Assembly: GCA_021397835.1 (NCBI GenBank) | Contig: JAJFZO010000087.1 | Span: 3,968,001-4,032,000, forward strand | DNA length: 64,000 nt | Direction of reading: 5' to 3' | Origin: Moringa oleifera | Taxonomy: Eukaryota > Streptophyta > Magnoliopsida > Brassicales > Moringaceae | Shown: one piece after another, positions 1-12,129 of the stretch | How positions within the stretch are numbered: the first letter of the stretch is position 1 | Layout: the number at the start of each line of letters is the position of its first letter | Notes under the pieces: model-generated | Told to the model about the DNA's origin: nothing | Database searches by the model: none | What the model saw: only the letters and a program-made list of their open reading frames with translations | Translations under genes and position numbers: made by a program

Positions 1-313
1 CAATTGTTCAATAAAAGTGAAATAAGATTGGTTATACACATAACTCAGTCCACAGGCTTCCAAGCATTCGGCAAGGCAATTCATGAAATAAAAAATTTAC
101 ATTTCTCACTGACTACAAAACAAAATCAATGTTCATGCACCATAATCAGCAAGCTACTGTCAAAATGCACATATTCTCAAATCTAAATAAAACATCCACA
201 GGAATCAACAACAATATCCACAAATTGAAGAGAGACAGAGAGAGAAAGGAATAAAGAACTATAAGGGCGAGTAAATCTAAAAATTTTGGAAGAAAGAAAT
301 TCAAAGAGAGTAC

Positions 314-793
314 CTTAAGGTGATCAAGCAGGGCATACTCATACATGACCCAATCCGTCCTCAACGCGCTCTTCCGCGTCTCCCCCATATAGAAAACGAA
401 CCTCGTTCTTGTACCCACCACCAGCTTGCCTCCTGGGCCCATCACGTCCCTAACCTTCCCTCTCCTCTTCCAGTACCCTGCCTTTGTCACTCTTTTCTCT
501 CTGCCACTGCTCTCCTTCAAAACCCTAACCGTGTAACAGTACCAGTGCCTCTTCCCCCCTCCATAACCATACGCAAAGCATGCGCTATCCGGAAGCTCGA
601 AAGGATCGTAGTCGGACAAATTTAGCTCCTTTATCAAATCATAGCCTTTCAAATTATCAAGATTACCATCGCCGCTAACGTGACCGTTCTTCGAGGGGAG
701 AAAATAGCAGAGGAGCTGTTCCTCGGTGGGGTAGAATCGGCAACCTACCGGGAGAAGAAACGACACCGGTTTAGCACTCCCAGCGTCTTCCAT
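314..793 (-). CDS. NAC-domain transcription factor, first exon (partial gene)
   Basis: Putative plant-specific transcription factor. The exon encodes 160 residues from ATG at 793 and reads as a NAC DNA-binding domain. Subdomain A is near residues 13-36 (LPVGCRFYPTEEQLLCYFL), B has DLIKELNLSDYDPFELPD, C has HWYCYT and KAGYWKRRGKVRDV, and D has VVGTRTRFVFY and RTDWVMYEYALLD. The usual WKATGKD core is WKRRGKV, a divergent form. The open frame runs on to 146, but a good donor (CTTAAG then GTACTC) ends the exon at 314 in phase 0, and the translation beyond it turns hydrophobic and unlike NAC. The expected subdomain E tail (a VLCRVF-type motif) and the C-terminal regulatory region are not in the window, so the gene continues past the left edge. 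The family call is firm; the subfamily is not resolved. Confidence 0.88.
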
Positions 794-1198
794 TGCTAGT
801 CTTGCCGCATCAAGAAGACAATTCAGCTTAAGATTTTGTGGGTGGTTTTGTAGAGAGGAACGAAAGAAGCGTGCACCCGAAGTTTCTATGTTTAGAGTGA
901 CAGTGATGGAGTCCTATAGAAGAGTACGTTTTCCTTATCCGCCTGGCGTTAATATTTTTCCTCATTTTGGGGTCTGATGTTGATCTGTCTGAAGTTGGGG
1001 AGCGTACGCAAAATACGTGCACCCGCCGTGTGGAAAATTGGTGGCTGCAATGAGCTGAGCCGGCGGCTTTTTATTGGCTGACGCAGAGTATAAAGATTTG
1101 ACTGTGGCATAAAAGATGGGGATCGACTTTGCTCAGCCGAAAAGTCTCTGAGCAGACATCCAGTGAATAACTTGCACATGGTTAATATTTACGCGACG

Positions 1199-1206
1199 TA
1201 TTTATA
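1199..1206 (-). promoter_or_regulatory. TATA box candidate for the NAC gene
   Basis: The minus strand reads TATAAATA here, about 400 bases before the ATG at 793. Transcription would start near 1170, giving a leader of about 375 nt. A short upstream frame (ATG at 1022, 64 codons) lies in that leader and could act as a uORF. The interval 794-1198 otherwise shows no coding. Confidence 0.45.
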
Positions 1207-1286
1207 TCCGTCCGATCAAAAAACATTGAGGTTAAAGTCAAATGCGGATATGGAAACTAATAGCTCTGTAGCAACTATAAGTCTTC

Positions 1287-1292
1287 CACGTG
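1287..1292. promoter_or_regulatory. G-box CACGTG
   Basis: Perfect palindromic CACGTG about 80 bases upstream of the NAC TATA candidate. G-boxes bind bZIP and bHLH factors in plants. Functional assignment is inference from position only. Confidence 0.4.
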
Positions 1293-1418
1293 TTATAAGA
1301 GCTCTCACGACGATCTATACTTGTAAAAGAGTATGAGTGTTTCGACGGTTGGCTACTGTGCTTGTGAGAGTAGGTTTCTGTACTCGCTTCAGTGGCTCCG
1401 TAGATTCTTGCCTAAGGA

Positions 1419-1424
1419 CACGTG
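1419..1424. promoter_or_regulatory. G-box CACGTG (second copy upstream of NAC)
   Basis: Second perfect CACGTG, in the context GGACACGTGTT, 132 bases from the first. Two G-boxes on the presumed promoter side of the NAC gene suggest light, ABA or stress input, by family knowledge only. Confidence 0.35.
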
Positions 1425-1499
1425 TTTTGCTAAATGAGAAGAGTGCTGGTTAAACATGCACGCTTCTAGTTTAAGGTTCGAAGAAAGACAGATTCGGCT

Positions 1500-2830
1500 G
1501 CACTATGAAAGGCAAATAAAATTAATTATAAAAAAAGAATTTTAAAGACTATAAATACTTCCTTGAAAATAAAGAAATAAATATTATTTAAAATTTTATT
1601 TTTAAATAAATTTTGATTTTTAATATTTATTCAAATAAATTTTAATATACTAATTTTATTTAAATTGATTAAATATTATTTGTAATATTTTTATTTAATA
1701 AAAAACAAAAAAAAAATTTGTACACGATAAAGGTAGATAAAGCCACACAACAATATATCCTTTTTTATTTCATCATTAATGCTTCAAATTAAAAGTTTTT
1801 GATTATCAAAATTACAACAAAAGCATATGTTTCACTTTTTTACACTGACTTTATATACATGAATTATCTTTTCTTAGTATTTGGTGTTAGTAATATAGGT
1901 ATCAACATTAGAAAGCATAGGTATGTTAAACTTTTGTGATAGTCTCAAATTGTTGTTGCTTTTGATAGCATCAATTGCCATTGCTTAGTTATTTGTCATG
2001 CATGATTAACTCCCATATCATTGCACAACAAAAAATAATTAGGGTTTAAAAATGGTATTTTAAAAAAGCATGTTTATAGTTATCTTCAAATTGAGGACTT
2101 CATTTTTAAGGTTGATTTGAGATTTTTAATAATTTAGTATGATCAAAATAATTGCATGATTTGCTTTAATAATATATTTTTGTGTTTGCTGTGGTTCGTT
2201 AAGACTCATAGATGAACATTCATGTCTGACCAATAAAAAGCACTGTTTATTTTGCTTTAATTTTTGTAATTATTAATAAATGTGCAACTGACTGATAAAA
2301 TATAAAAATTTAATTACTAAATATTATTTCATAGGTTATAAAAACTACTATTATTTATAGTGCGGCCTTGCCAAGTGAGTTAAATTTACTTGAATTGGTC
2401 ATGTAAATTTGTAGTAGCTAATTTGTTTTATGTATAATTTGTTTTTCTCGTTCTGTCTTGTAGCTTCCAATCATCTTGTGATTTTACAGTATGATTGTAT
2501 ATTTTAGCTTATGCATTGTTCTTTTTTTTAAGCTTTTCTTTATAAGGTCTCATCCATACCTACTATGATGTGCCTATCAGTTTTTTTTTTTTTTATATAC
2601 AAGAATTATACAATGGTACAAAAGAATCTATACTAGAAAAAAGTTAAAGTCTTAGTATCATTTTTTGCTTAACATATATATACTATATGTATAAACTTGT
2701 CCCACCAGAATACTATATATGTCACTTAAGAACTTTTTCTAATTATGCAAGGATAAACCCTTACATTTAAAGAAATAATTTCAAAAGTAAACTTTTGCTT
2801 TTGTGTCAGATATTTTTATAGAAATTTTAA
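1500..2830. other. AT-rich intergenic, no gene seen
   Basis: Dense A/T runs with stops in all frames. Nothing recognisable. The N-terminal and DDE portions expected for the MULE remnant that follows could not be found here. Confidence 0.6.
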
Positions 2831-3585
2831 AAAAAATCAAATGAAAGTTCTTGAAAGACTCAATATATTTTGCAATAAAGGTTACAACATTTGTTGAGTT
2901 CAATACCATTATGCGTAGACATAAGACTCTATGTGTGAGAGTTTATGAGTGGTTGTTTAGGATACTAGTCAAGCAATGGTTTAGGCATGCATTCTCAAGC
3001 AGCCCTAAGCATTATATGCTCTTCAATAATTTATTTGCAATATTTGATGCATGTGTTAGGAAGGCTAGGGATAAGCAAATTTTACAGTTATTAAAGGATC
3101 AAAAAAATTACTTGATGTAGAGGATCCATATTAATAGGGATCAAATACAAAAGTGTTAAAGATGGTTGTGTCCAAAAATACAAAGTTTTTTAAAGAAAAT
3201 CAAGATCAGGTCTAAGAGTATCAAGTACCAAGTCAAATACTGTGAATAGCAATATGTAGTTGATTTAGCTAACGGAGTTGTAGGTGCAATAGATGAGATC
3301 TTATTGACATCCCATGCACACATGTAGTTAATGCAATTTATTATAAAAAGAAAAGACCAAAAAAGTATGTTGATACTTGCTAGCATAAAACCATAAGACT
3401 CAATTCGCTATTAGAAAGCTCCCTAGAAGACCTAAAAAATAAAGAAGAAAGGACATTGATTAAATTGCTCAAAATCGAAATAAGATGTCTAAAAAGAACT
3501 ATCATATCATATGCAATCAATGTAACAAGATTGAACATAATACTTATTCATACAAAGGTCAAGTCAAACAAGTATGTTTAATTAA
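2830..3585 (+). pseudogene. MULE (Mutator-like) transposase C-terminal remnant
   Basis: The open stretch at 2851-3120 ends in a MULE transposase signature: YEWLF, then KQWFRHAFSSSPKHYMLFNN, then FDACVRKARDKQILQLL. Known MULE proteins have a W-RHAF-S-NN-ES-FN arrangement followed by an arginine/lysine-rich helix. After 3120, shifted frames carry the expected continuation: a SWIM-like segment (PCTHVVNAIYYKKKRPKKYV), a PRRPKK motif and a degraded zinc knuckle (CNQCNKIEHNTYSY, with the last cysteine lost). Stops and frameshifts make it non-functional. The catalytic DDE part is absent. Confidence 0.75.
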
Positions 3586-4114
3586 TAATTATTAATCAAA
3601 CTAGTTGTTTCTTTGTTTGTTAAAAACTAAGTGTATCAATTTATTGTTCAAAAAAAGGGCTAGGTAGTAAGAATGGCACTAAAGTAATATTGATGGGTTC
3701 AGGATACCAATGGTAACACCCGAAACAGGTAATTGTAGACAATTGAATTAAACTTATTGATATAGGTAGGTTAATTTAAATGTGTGCTTATAGAGTGGTA
3801 GCCAATCAAATACAGATGGTCTATATTTTATGGAAATAGGTGAATTAATCTTGGTTCATGAGAGTGGCAATGTATTTGTTAATTTACATTTTATTTCTTT
3901 AATCATTTCATTTTGTACCTTAAATGTTGATGTTGCTTCACTTGTTCTAAGGACAATAGTTATCAAGTGAAGTGTCAACTTCTATCGAGGGATTCATCAT
4001 GAGGTAGCACAATAATCCTGCATCTGTAAATGCAACAACTGCTTAAGATATGTTCAACTCAAACGTGTTATATATATATTTGACTTGCTTGTGTTGTGTT
4101 TAATAATTTTTATA

Positions 4115-4400
4115 TGGTGTTTTAGCCACCCACCAAGCCACTTACCTAATCGCATAGCACAGCCACATAATTACATATGTCAGCCACTCAGCCACCCAAA
4201 CCAACATTAGTATCACTTAAACCATCACTTAAACCATCCAAACCTTTTTTTCAATTATTTAACGCATCATTCTAACCATACACTATTCCATTTAACCTAC
4301 TAAGTTCCTAATAGACCCTAAGTAGACCCTAAGTAGACCTTAAAAAAACCCCAATAACATCCAAAACTACATTAGCTCCTTTAGTTTTTAAAGCACCAAC
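4115..4400 (+). pseudogene. Possible proline/glutamine-rich tail exon of the MULE transposase
   Basis: Translation gives repeated SHPP, QPLSHP and similar His/Pro/Gln-rich segments. This resembles the low-complexity tail that often follows the zinc knuckle in plant MULE transposases. It lies 530 bases after the knuckle on the same strand. The link is inference. The gap 3585-4115 holds only AT-rich, non-coding sequence. Confidence 0.35.
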
Positions 4401-5440
4401 GTCGGCCCTTGCAACAACAATGCATCCATTATCATCAAAGTTAATAGTACCATCATACAAGGTAACACTGCCTACAACAAAGAGAGTAACACCTGAAACC
4501 TACATGGCTTACATATGATTGTTTGGAATGTAATTGATAGTGGTGCAGTTCAAAATGTAATTGTGTTAAATATTTTCACTGATGTTTTGAATCTTCAATA
4601 GCATCACCAACATTTTTTATATTTAAGATTAATGCAACTTTATATTAAAATATATTTTTATTGGATATTTTCAAGAATGTTATGGAATAATTGTTTAATG
4701 TAATATAAAAAATTTTATTTACTTGCATAAGAAATTTTTTATTTAGGTTAAAATTGATATTTTCATTTTATTAGCCACACTATTTTTGGTCGTATTTTAA
4801 GTTTGTCTAACATTCAAATACAAATAGCTAATTAAATCAAAACTTATTTAACTAAGAATCAATCAAGATTCAAGCAAAATACATTCAATTTAGAATAAAC
4901 AAAAACATATTTAATTAAGACTCAATCAAAATACATTCAATCAAGAATAAACCAAAACAAAGTCAACCAAGATTGATAACACAAACAAAAATCTATAATT
5001 CAATATTTAACTATTGATAACAAAAGTAGATTTTGTCCAAATATAATTAATATAATAACATTCGTTCATTGACTATATCATCAAACACATTATATATTAA
5101 CTACCTACAACATCAACCTACAATATCAATTTTTTATTTCTTATTCTAATGTAGTGCAAAATCAATGTAATTAATACCATAATAGTACAGTAAGCCTCTG
5201 ATAAAAAGTGAGTTGATCTTGTAACTTTCGGATCTGAATTAACAATTTTGGAATAAGTTGCATTTTTCGATTACGTATAGGGCCATCAAACCAAACAAAA
5301 TAATCATAATAACTAAGTTTCTGCATCAAGCCAATATAATATATAATTAGTAGTAAGAAATCTATCAATAAACAAGATCATGTGCAAACTTAAAAGTTTT
5401 ATCTGATTGAACCCCTTCTAAGAAAAAAACTTAAAAATCT
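4400..5440. other. AT-rich intergenic, no gene seen
   Basis: Contains short degenerate direct repeats built on AATCAAGATTCAA and ACATTCAATTTAG near 4840-4970. No coding signal. Confidence 0.5.
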
Positions 5441-5442
5441 AA

Positions 5443-5600
5443 GTACACAATAAGAAAAATAACTTTTAATGATGAAAAATATCTATCACTAAATTTTTTA
5501 GAGACAAATTTAGCGATTGATTTCATTCAGTCGCTAAAATTTTAACAATCAATTCAAATTGATCGTTAAAAATTTATTTGATGACTGATTGAAATCGATC
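5443..5600 (-). repeat. CACTA-type element end with subterminal inverted repeats
   Basis: Begins near CACAATAAGAAAAATAAC, which looks like a decayed CACTA terminus. It is followed by alternating inverted units (AGCGATTGATTTCATTC with CAGTCGCTAAA, then CAATTCAAATTGATCG). Such subterminal motif arrays sit just inside the ends of plant CACTA elements. The opposite end was not located. Confidence 0.4.
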
Positions 5601-5739
5601 ACTAAGTTTAATATTAATTTTAAAAAACAAATTAATTAAAATTACATAAAATTCATAAAAAATTAGATAAAATTAAAAAAATACATGTTTTCTATTTTTC
5701 ATAAAATAAAAATTATGTAAATGAAATCAAATATTATAT

Positions 5740-6720
5740 TCATAAAAGAAATGACATCTAAAAATCAAGCAATGTTGGACGTGCGCTTCTCAAAAGGAGA
5801 GTCTCCATCCTATGGATGCACTTATTCATATCAACTTATCTATAAGCATTCTGCATCTCATTATCATAGTGTAAGCAATCATGCTTTCTCGCCCTACGTT
5901 CTTCATCCAATCGCTTGTCTATAGGCTTACACTCCGACTCCATACGCTCTTCTATATTTTTATATAAGAGCATATATCCTACATGGTTACCTCATCAATA
6001 GTGCATCCACTACTAGAGTTGTTGCCTAAATACCATGATCGAGCTTGGCTATTAATCCCATACACCTAATACTTCTTCTCTCAACCTACTACCTCATAAT
6101 GGAGCTTAGTGTAATATATTTTAAGCATGTCCAAAGATCCCTGCTCTGACTGAGAAGTCGAGGCAACCAACTACTTGAATCGTTTCTATAATAAAGTAGT
6201 TTGTTAACTTACTCGTTAGCTAAACCAAATAGTAAAGTAAAAAAGATAACATAATTTTAATTATTTATTAAATATTAAAGAAAATTAATTGATATTTATT
6301 TGTTTGACATGCTCATCTATGAACTCATCAAGGCTAACTAGCGTGGGTCTGTTTAAAAAGCTTTATTGCAATAAAGCTTACAACTACATTCTTGTGTTTG
6401 AAAAAGAAAAAAAAATTAATTAATAATTTATATTTATAGAAGTAATTTAAATATTATATGTACTAATTGTCGATAATAGTTTTGTAATGAATATGAATCG
6501 GCACTATATCGAGAGGGACTTGACTCGGGTCCGTCTGTCTCGCTCCATCGATTGCGTGACATGGTTTTGCATTTTTATCTATACATTGATCAGTCCTATT
6601 TTATCTGTCATTGCTCTCATATAGTATCTCGAAAAAATTAAGACTTATTTCTTACCTTGAGATGGCATGCATACATCAAGTCAGCATATTGGCCTGCAGC
6701 ATGAGTCTTTTAAGCAGTCT
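5740..6720 (-). pseudogene. Possible CACTA ORF2 (Ptta/En-Spm, Transposase_24-like) remnant
   Basis: On the minus strand, short in-frame pieces suggest the C-terminal coiled region of plant Ptta/En-Spm proteins, for example ERMESECKPIDKRLDEERRA followed by HDCLHYDNEMQ and HRMETLLLR. Another possible piece, MTETA and THAAGQYADLM, lies near 6640-6710. Its order and orientation fit the CACTA end at 5443-5600. Similarity is weak and many stops intervene, so this is tentative. Confidence 0.3.
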
Positions 6721-9180
6721 CTGTCATGCCATTTATTTTCTCATCCCATCTAAAATGTTTCTTTTTTAAAAAAGAGTTAGTATGTTAAAATGTAAATTTT
6801 TTTTTTTTATAAATAACTATATGTACTTTGAATTCTTCAAAATAAAAATCTAAAATTTTTCAAGAAACTATCCTCCATGTATACCCAGATGGATCACAAA
6901 AATCTAAAACTTTTATTTTTAGATGCTTATTAATAAAAAATTAGACAAAATTTTATCATGAAAAACTAAATTCATATTTAAATAAATTATAAGATAATAA
7001 TCATACTTGTTATGCATGAAAATCAACATCTATGCATACAATCATGGAAAAAAACAATGAAAATAATAAATTCAACTCATGACTTAACTACCCATTAATC
7101 AAACTTAATGAAAATTGAGACTATTTATTTTTAAACACACATTAATTAGAGATTGATATAATCTTATTATGGAAAACTAAATTCATATTTACAAATAATC
7201 ATAAGAAAATAATCGTATCCATTATGCATGAAAATCAACATTAGATGCACATAATCACAGAAAAACATCAATGAAAAAACAAATTTAGCTTAAATTACAT
7301 ATGATGTTCTTCTCGTAACGTCAAAACCTTCTTCCTAGGTTTTTTTTAGTCCATGAGGTATGCAATTTTACTTTTTTTGTTTTAAATTTTAATAACTATT
7401 TAAGTGAGCATAATTTTTATGATAGTCACTATTAGAAATGGTACAAAGAGGAACTTTAAACACAAACATGTTGGGTTAAAATGAATATAAATTGCATTTA
7501 ACATGTTTCATTACACTAGTATGTTACATTGTGTTTACTCAATTTTTTTATGCGTGATTTAGTATGATATATAATATAAGCATATTTTAATTGCATATAA
7601 TTATTTAAGTTTTTGTTAATTTATTTTTAATTTATGTCAAGATATGTGTTTTATAAAAATCAAAATTTACAATTACATGATAAAATTATTAAAAAAACAT
7701 TAGTATTTTATTACAAACTACTTGAAAATTTTAAAAATGTAAAGGAGAAAAAATTACAATTAGCAATGTCAAAATTTATCAAGTGGATTGATGTTGTCTC
7801 TTGTTAGTTTTCTTGATTGTCTAAAACTTTCATCCTTGACTTGTGTGTGCGGGTTATGTTTTATAGCCCATCAACAGTTGTATTTTGCGAGGCCATTATA
7901 CTAACTAGTCAATAGATGCTTCCAAAGAATGGTTTGAGGTGGTATTTCAAATGCATTGAAAGGATATCTCGCTCATGGCACATATTGGATCTATGCGTGA
8001 ATCGTATAATGCACAAGGTGTTTTATTATTTAAGAAGTGACTACTTTGCAATGTGTGTGAGGCAATTGTTTGCACCATTGTTTGTTATGGGGCTTGTATT
8101 TTATGGATCTTGTCATAGGTCACTTGATATTTATAAAGCATAGTTGATTTCTCATGTGGTAAAGATCATTTATTGCTAGTGTTATCATAACATGCCTTCA
8201 TATGGCCTCCTCATTTAATTTTGGGGATCATTTTGGCATATTATACTTATAAAAAGCATCACCACATGACATCTTATAAAAAAAAAATCAGCACAGGACA
8301 TCTTATAAAAAAATATCACCACAATTGAAAATACCAATATTTTGCAAAACCATCTTAATTTTAATTCATAAACGAGATACTGAATTTAAATGGTCAAAAA
8401 GGGATACATTTTATAAATACATAAAAAATAAATAAAAATTTAGTATAAGTTGATGTCAACATCTTGCTTTCTTCAATGTAATAAGATAAGGGACAATTTT
8501 TTATTTGAGTGGCTGTATAAAAGTATTTACGAATATAACCATGTCAGCTAATCTATGTTTTTTTAAGCATTTTTTATCCATTTTCAAATTAATTTACCTT
8601 AATAAAGAGTGAGCAATTATATCCTTATTCATGAAGGAGAATCACAAAAATCAAAACTTAAACATCTTTTTTTCCCTCACTCTCTCATATCATGTTTATC
8701 TTTCTGCTTCACGTCTATTCTTTTCACTTAAGCTCGTTGACTTCTTTGCTTTTGTTGTTAATTGACCATCTTAAAACATCAAGAAGCCATAAAAACTATA
8801 AAAAATTGGTAAAGGTATGTTTTTAAATGGTTATTTTAGTACGAAGTTTGGATTTGGTGCTTGTTAGATACCTACGAATCAAAACATCCGGTAACATTTG
8901 ATTCACCGTTGTTTTGTATTTTTGAGTTTGCTTTCTGTATGTGGAAGCTTGAATGGATGTTTTTAATGTGTTTTAAGTGATTTTATATTTTGGTTTATGA
9001 ATCTTTAGCGCTGGGTACATTATGGTACTTTTTTTTCTTTGTTTTGATATTTTAAAGATAAAGAATTGGTTTGAGAATATCTACATACATCGCATATGTT
9101 AATCATTCAATTTTTGGTGTTTAGGTTTGAATTCCTTAGTTTGCATATTGATGTGCATTGTCTGATTGCTTTTGTGCCTT
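6720..9180. other. AT-rich intergenic, no gene recognised
   Basis: An open frame of 75 codons at 7916-8143 (+) shows no family I recognise. A small tandem duplication, GACATCTTATAAAAA twice within about 28 bases, lies at 8251-8325. Nothing else stands out. Confidence 0.5.
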
Positions 9181-9184
9181 GATA

Positions 9185-9440
9185 CCAAGAACCATATCAT
9201 ATTTGATAAAATTGTATGATTTCTGATGAAATCGTATGTTGTTTTATGAAGTCGTAGCATGTTTGATGAATTTGGATCATGTTTTCCCCTTTCATACCCT
9301 TATTGAAAAAATCATAACTAGTTTCACAGAATCGTGACTTCCTTGGCAATTTTATATTATATATATTTTTTTGTTTTATATCTATCTTTTATGTTTTGTA
9401 ACATGATTCATTAAATTTTGTATCTAGTTTTATTAATTTT
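9185..9440 (+). repeat. Degenerate ~21-bp AT-rich tandem repeat, cluster 1
   Basis: Repeated units resemble TGATGAAATCGTAGCATGTT, with four or five decayed copies. The same idea (AAATCGTA followed by CTAGTTT or CTTGTTT) recurs in the clusters at 10255-10440 and 11190-11480. Confidence 0.5.
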
Positions 9441-9539
9441 ATAACTTTTTATGTGTTTTTTTAATTGTGGCCTCAACTTGCTTGGATTTAGACTTTTTTT
9501 TTGGGTCTAAATGTAAATAGCCAACGCTAGATCCATTTA

Positions 9540-9960
9540 TAAGCCATATGTAATCTCCAAGGAGCTTTAGAAGCCTGGGAAGCTACTGAAGCATTGCGAC
9601 AATGACATTATTTTAACTCGAAAAAGGAGAAGTTTAATACGACTTGTTTGGGCATTTTGTACATATGCATAATGATTTCAACTTCTCCAAGATGGTGCAT
9701 AACCTACTACTTTAGGAGATTCAACAAAACCACGAGAATAAGATGTGGTTTAAATTTGGTGAAGGTGAGGTCCGTTTGAACAAGGAAGAATTTCACCTAA
9801 TTATTGGGTATTTGGCAAGCTACCAAACACAAACAACATTAAAGTCAATCAATCTATTATCCTTATCTAATACTTTTGGGGGAAGGACAAAAGACAATGC
9901 TGCTACAATGAAATTTTGAAGATCTTAATAACCAGGTAAAGATGAGGATGTTATACATGC
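9540..9960 (+). pseudogene. DUF1985-like remnant of a Ulp1-carrying MULE
   Basis: The translated pieces FGHFV, HMHNDFNFSKMVHNLLL and MWFKFGEGEVRLNKEEFHLI followed by IGYL match the layout of plant DUF1985. That family has a short helix ending in LL, then a WF..G....FS..EF.L.TGL segment. DUF1985 is typical of transposon proteins, often in MULEs that also carry a Ulp1-type protease. Several stops and frame changes mark it as broken. Confidence 0.5.
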
Positions 9961-10254
9961 TGAAGGCTTCATTAAAGGCCATGACTAGCAATAACAGGTC
10001 TCCACACGATAATTCTATATGGTGGATAACTTAGAAGCATTCAACAACTTCTCATAAGATAGATGGGTATATTGCAACTCCTTAGGCGAAAGTAAACCTC
10101 ATAGTGGCTAAGACAAATATCATGAATTCCCTTAAGCAAGGATGTCATGAAAAGCAAATGACGATTCTTAAATCGATCTAGCTTGCATTTCAAGGTTATG
10201 AAATTGGTGGTCGGGACTCATCTCGCACTATTTCGAACCCAATTGTCTATAAGA

Positions 10255-10440
10255 TAACTTGTTATGATTATTTTTAGTTGATTTTATAACTTTGTTGACC
10301 AAATCATAATTAATTCACCTAAATCATGTTTTAGTTATATGAATCATAGCTAGTTCAACTATATCGTACCTTAGTTATGTTAATCGTATCTTATTCAGAT
10401 ATTTTATATCTTGTTTTTATTAATAGTTTAGAAATATTAT
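10255..10440 (+). repeat. Degenerate AT-rich tandem repeat, cluster 2
   Basis: Units of the kind TGAATCATAGCTAGTTCA and AATCATAATTAATTCACC recur at roughly 25-30-base spacing. Related to cluster 1. The stretch 9960-10255 between them has no recognisable gene. Confidence 0.45.
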
Positions 10441-11189
10441 GTCATAATTAGTTGTTTTTTTTTTTTTTGTAACTTAATGTGGATGATGTTACATATTTTT
10501 TCGAGGATAGTGATAAAAGGCTCAATGTCATGTTGTGATGTTTGTTATAAGGAGAAGTTAGTTGAGTCTGTTGATTCAAATGATGTTAGCATTGGTGATG
10601 AAATTGGCCTTTGTCAGGCCCATTAGAGATGAAATGGCTACTGAAAAGTCAATTGATAAGGAAGCAATGGCACATGTAAGGCCACTTGGTAAGGAGCTAA
10701 GTAACGGAGGGAAAGGTGGTTTTAAGTGAGGTTAGGATTAAAGGGAGGAAGAAGAGGTGGCGGACTTAGCAACATTGTTCTAGTTGAGGTCGACAATATG
10801 CTATGCCTATTGTTAGGACTTGTAAATGATTTAATTGCACAACCCTTTTATCGATCCTACAACGAAGAGATGTGTCAAGTCTGACCACATCATTCATGCA
10901 AAATTAGAGATATGAAGTGATATCATTGATGTGTACTCTACAATTATAAAAAGATAAGCTTAGTAAGTAATTTATGTGTGAAAGTGTGTGTATTATTATT
11001 ATTATTTTTTGCATATTTCCACACCTTCTTTTTATGCTTTAACAAAAAATTGACTTACTTAATGTAATTGTGATGTCATTGTTAATCAAAATATTAATGT
11101 CAGTTGGTTTCGCATATTATAGGGCAAATATGAATGGATTGATAACTCGATAGATTGATATGAGATTTTCATAAAATAGTTTTGATATA

Positions 11190-11480
11190 TTCGTTCTTTG
11201 ATTTAAACGTTCGTATGTAGTTTTATGATTTGTAAGTTGATTTCATATTTCGTAACTTGTTATAGTATTTTGCAATAAGATTTATATTTCATAACTAGAT
11301 TTCATATTTTGTATCATATCAATGTAAATAGTTTGATTTAATTTGTAATTTGTTTTGGAAATTCGCAACATGTTTTCTGAAATTCATAACTTGTTTTCGC
11401 AAATTCATAATGCCTATTCATAATTATTTTTATGCTTTCATACCATAATGGTATTATTTTGTAACATGTTTAAGTATTTT
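11190..11480 (+). repeat. Degenerate AT-rich tandem repeat, cluster 3
   Basis: At least six copies of a motif near TTTCATAACTTGTTTT (variants TTCGTAACTTGTTATAG, TTCGCAACATGTTTTC, TTCATAACTTGTTTTCG) at irregular 20-35-base spacing. The region 10440-11190 before it has only broken frames. Confidence 0.5.
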
Positions 11481-11699
11481 GTAGCCTATTGATGCATACT
11501 TGAGTCTTCTTGAAAGCAATAAAAGGAGTTTCCATTTGTATATGCAAAAAGAAAATTTATCTGTAACCTATTTTTTTTTATATAAGTTTATAGATTGTCG
11601 AGTATTTTGAATTTATTTTTCTTTGTTGAGTTTGTTGACAAAGTTGCATACCTAAGTTTTTTTTTTTTTCAAATTTATAGGCTTCATTCTTTTAAATAC

Positions 11700-12120
11700 A
11701 CCATGATCACGAAAGTGATCTAGTTGCAGATGGACTTCTTTTGCACTCAAATTATGAAATTCACAAGTGCATGATAGACTTTTAGATTGTGTCATGGCAA
11801 ATATTATGATGGTTGTCTTGCTTGGCACACTGTGAATAAGATGAATTGATCTTTATTCTTTATTGCTTCCATTTTTAATTTATATGTTAATGTGACTATT
11901 AGTTTTATGCCACATCGGATGAGTTGTATCGGTTGGTTGTGCTTTTCGACTAGAAAAACATACAATACGAATTTTCAACTCTTACTAGATAAGAGTTAAT
12001 AGTCCAAGAACAAATCTGATGGAAAAATTGCTTCAAATTCATTGTCTTTGTGTTTTTATCAAGTAGTGGGTATTTTTTACATAAGCCTAATGTGACATTG
12101 TCTATTGTTCCACTCTCATG
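11700..12120 (+). pseudogene. Possible Ulp1-protease-like remnant (very tentative)
   Basis: A piece reading CLAWHTVNK resembles the W..V..VY.P segment that precedes the catalytic His in plant transposon-borne Ulp1 (C48) proteases. It lies downstream of the DUF1985-like remnant, as such elements would place it. No His/Asp/Cys triad can be shown. Confidence 0.2.
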
Positions 12121-12129
12121 TACATTGCA

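Noticed and set aside
4..125. Candidate second exon of the NAC gene (acceptor TTTTGTAG near 113)
   Set aside because: The phase-0 translation reaches a stop after 26 codons and lacks the expected VLCRVF-type subdomain E. More likely intron or chance.
146..313. In-frame extension of the NAC exon
   Set aside because: Hydrophobic, unlike NAC proteins, and begins with a clean splice donor. Treated as intron.
320..625. Plus-strand open frame of 101 codons
   Set aside because: Antisense shadow of the NAC exon.
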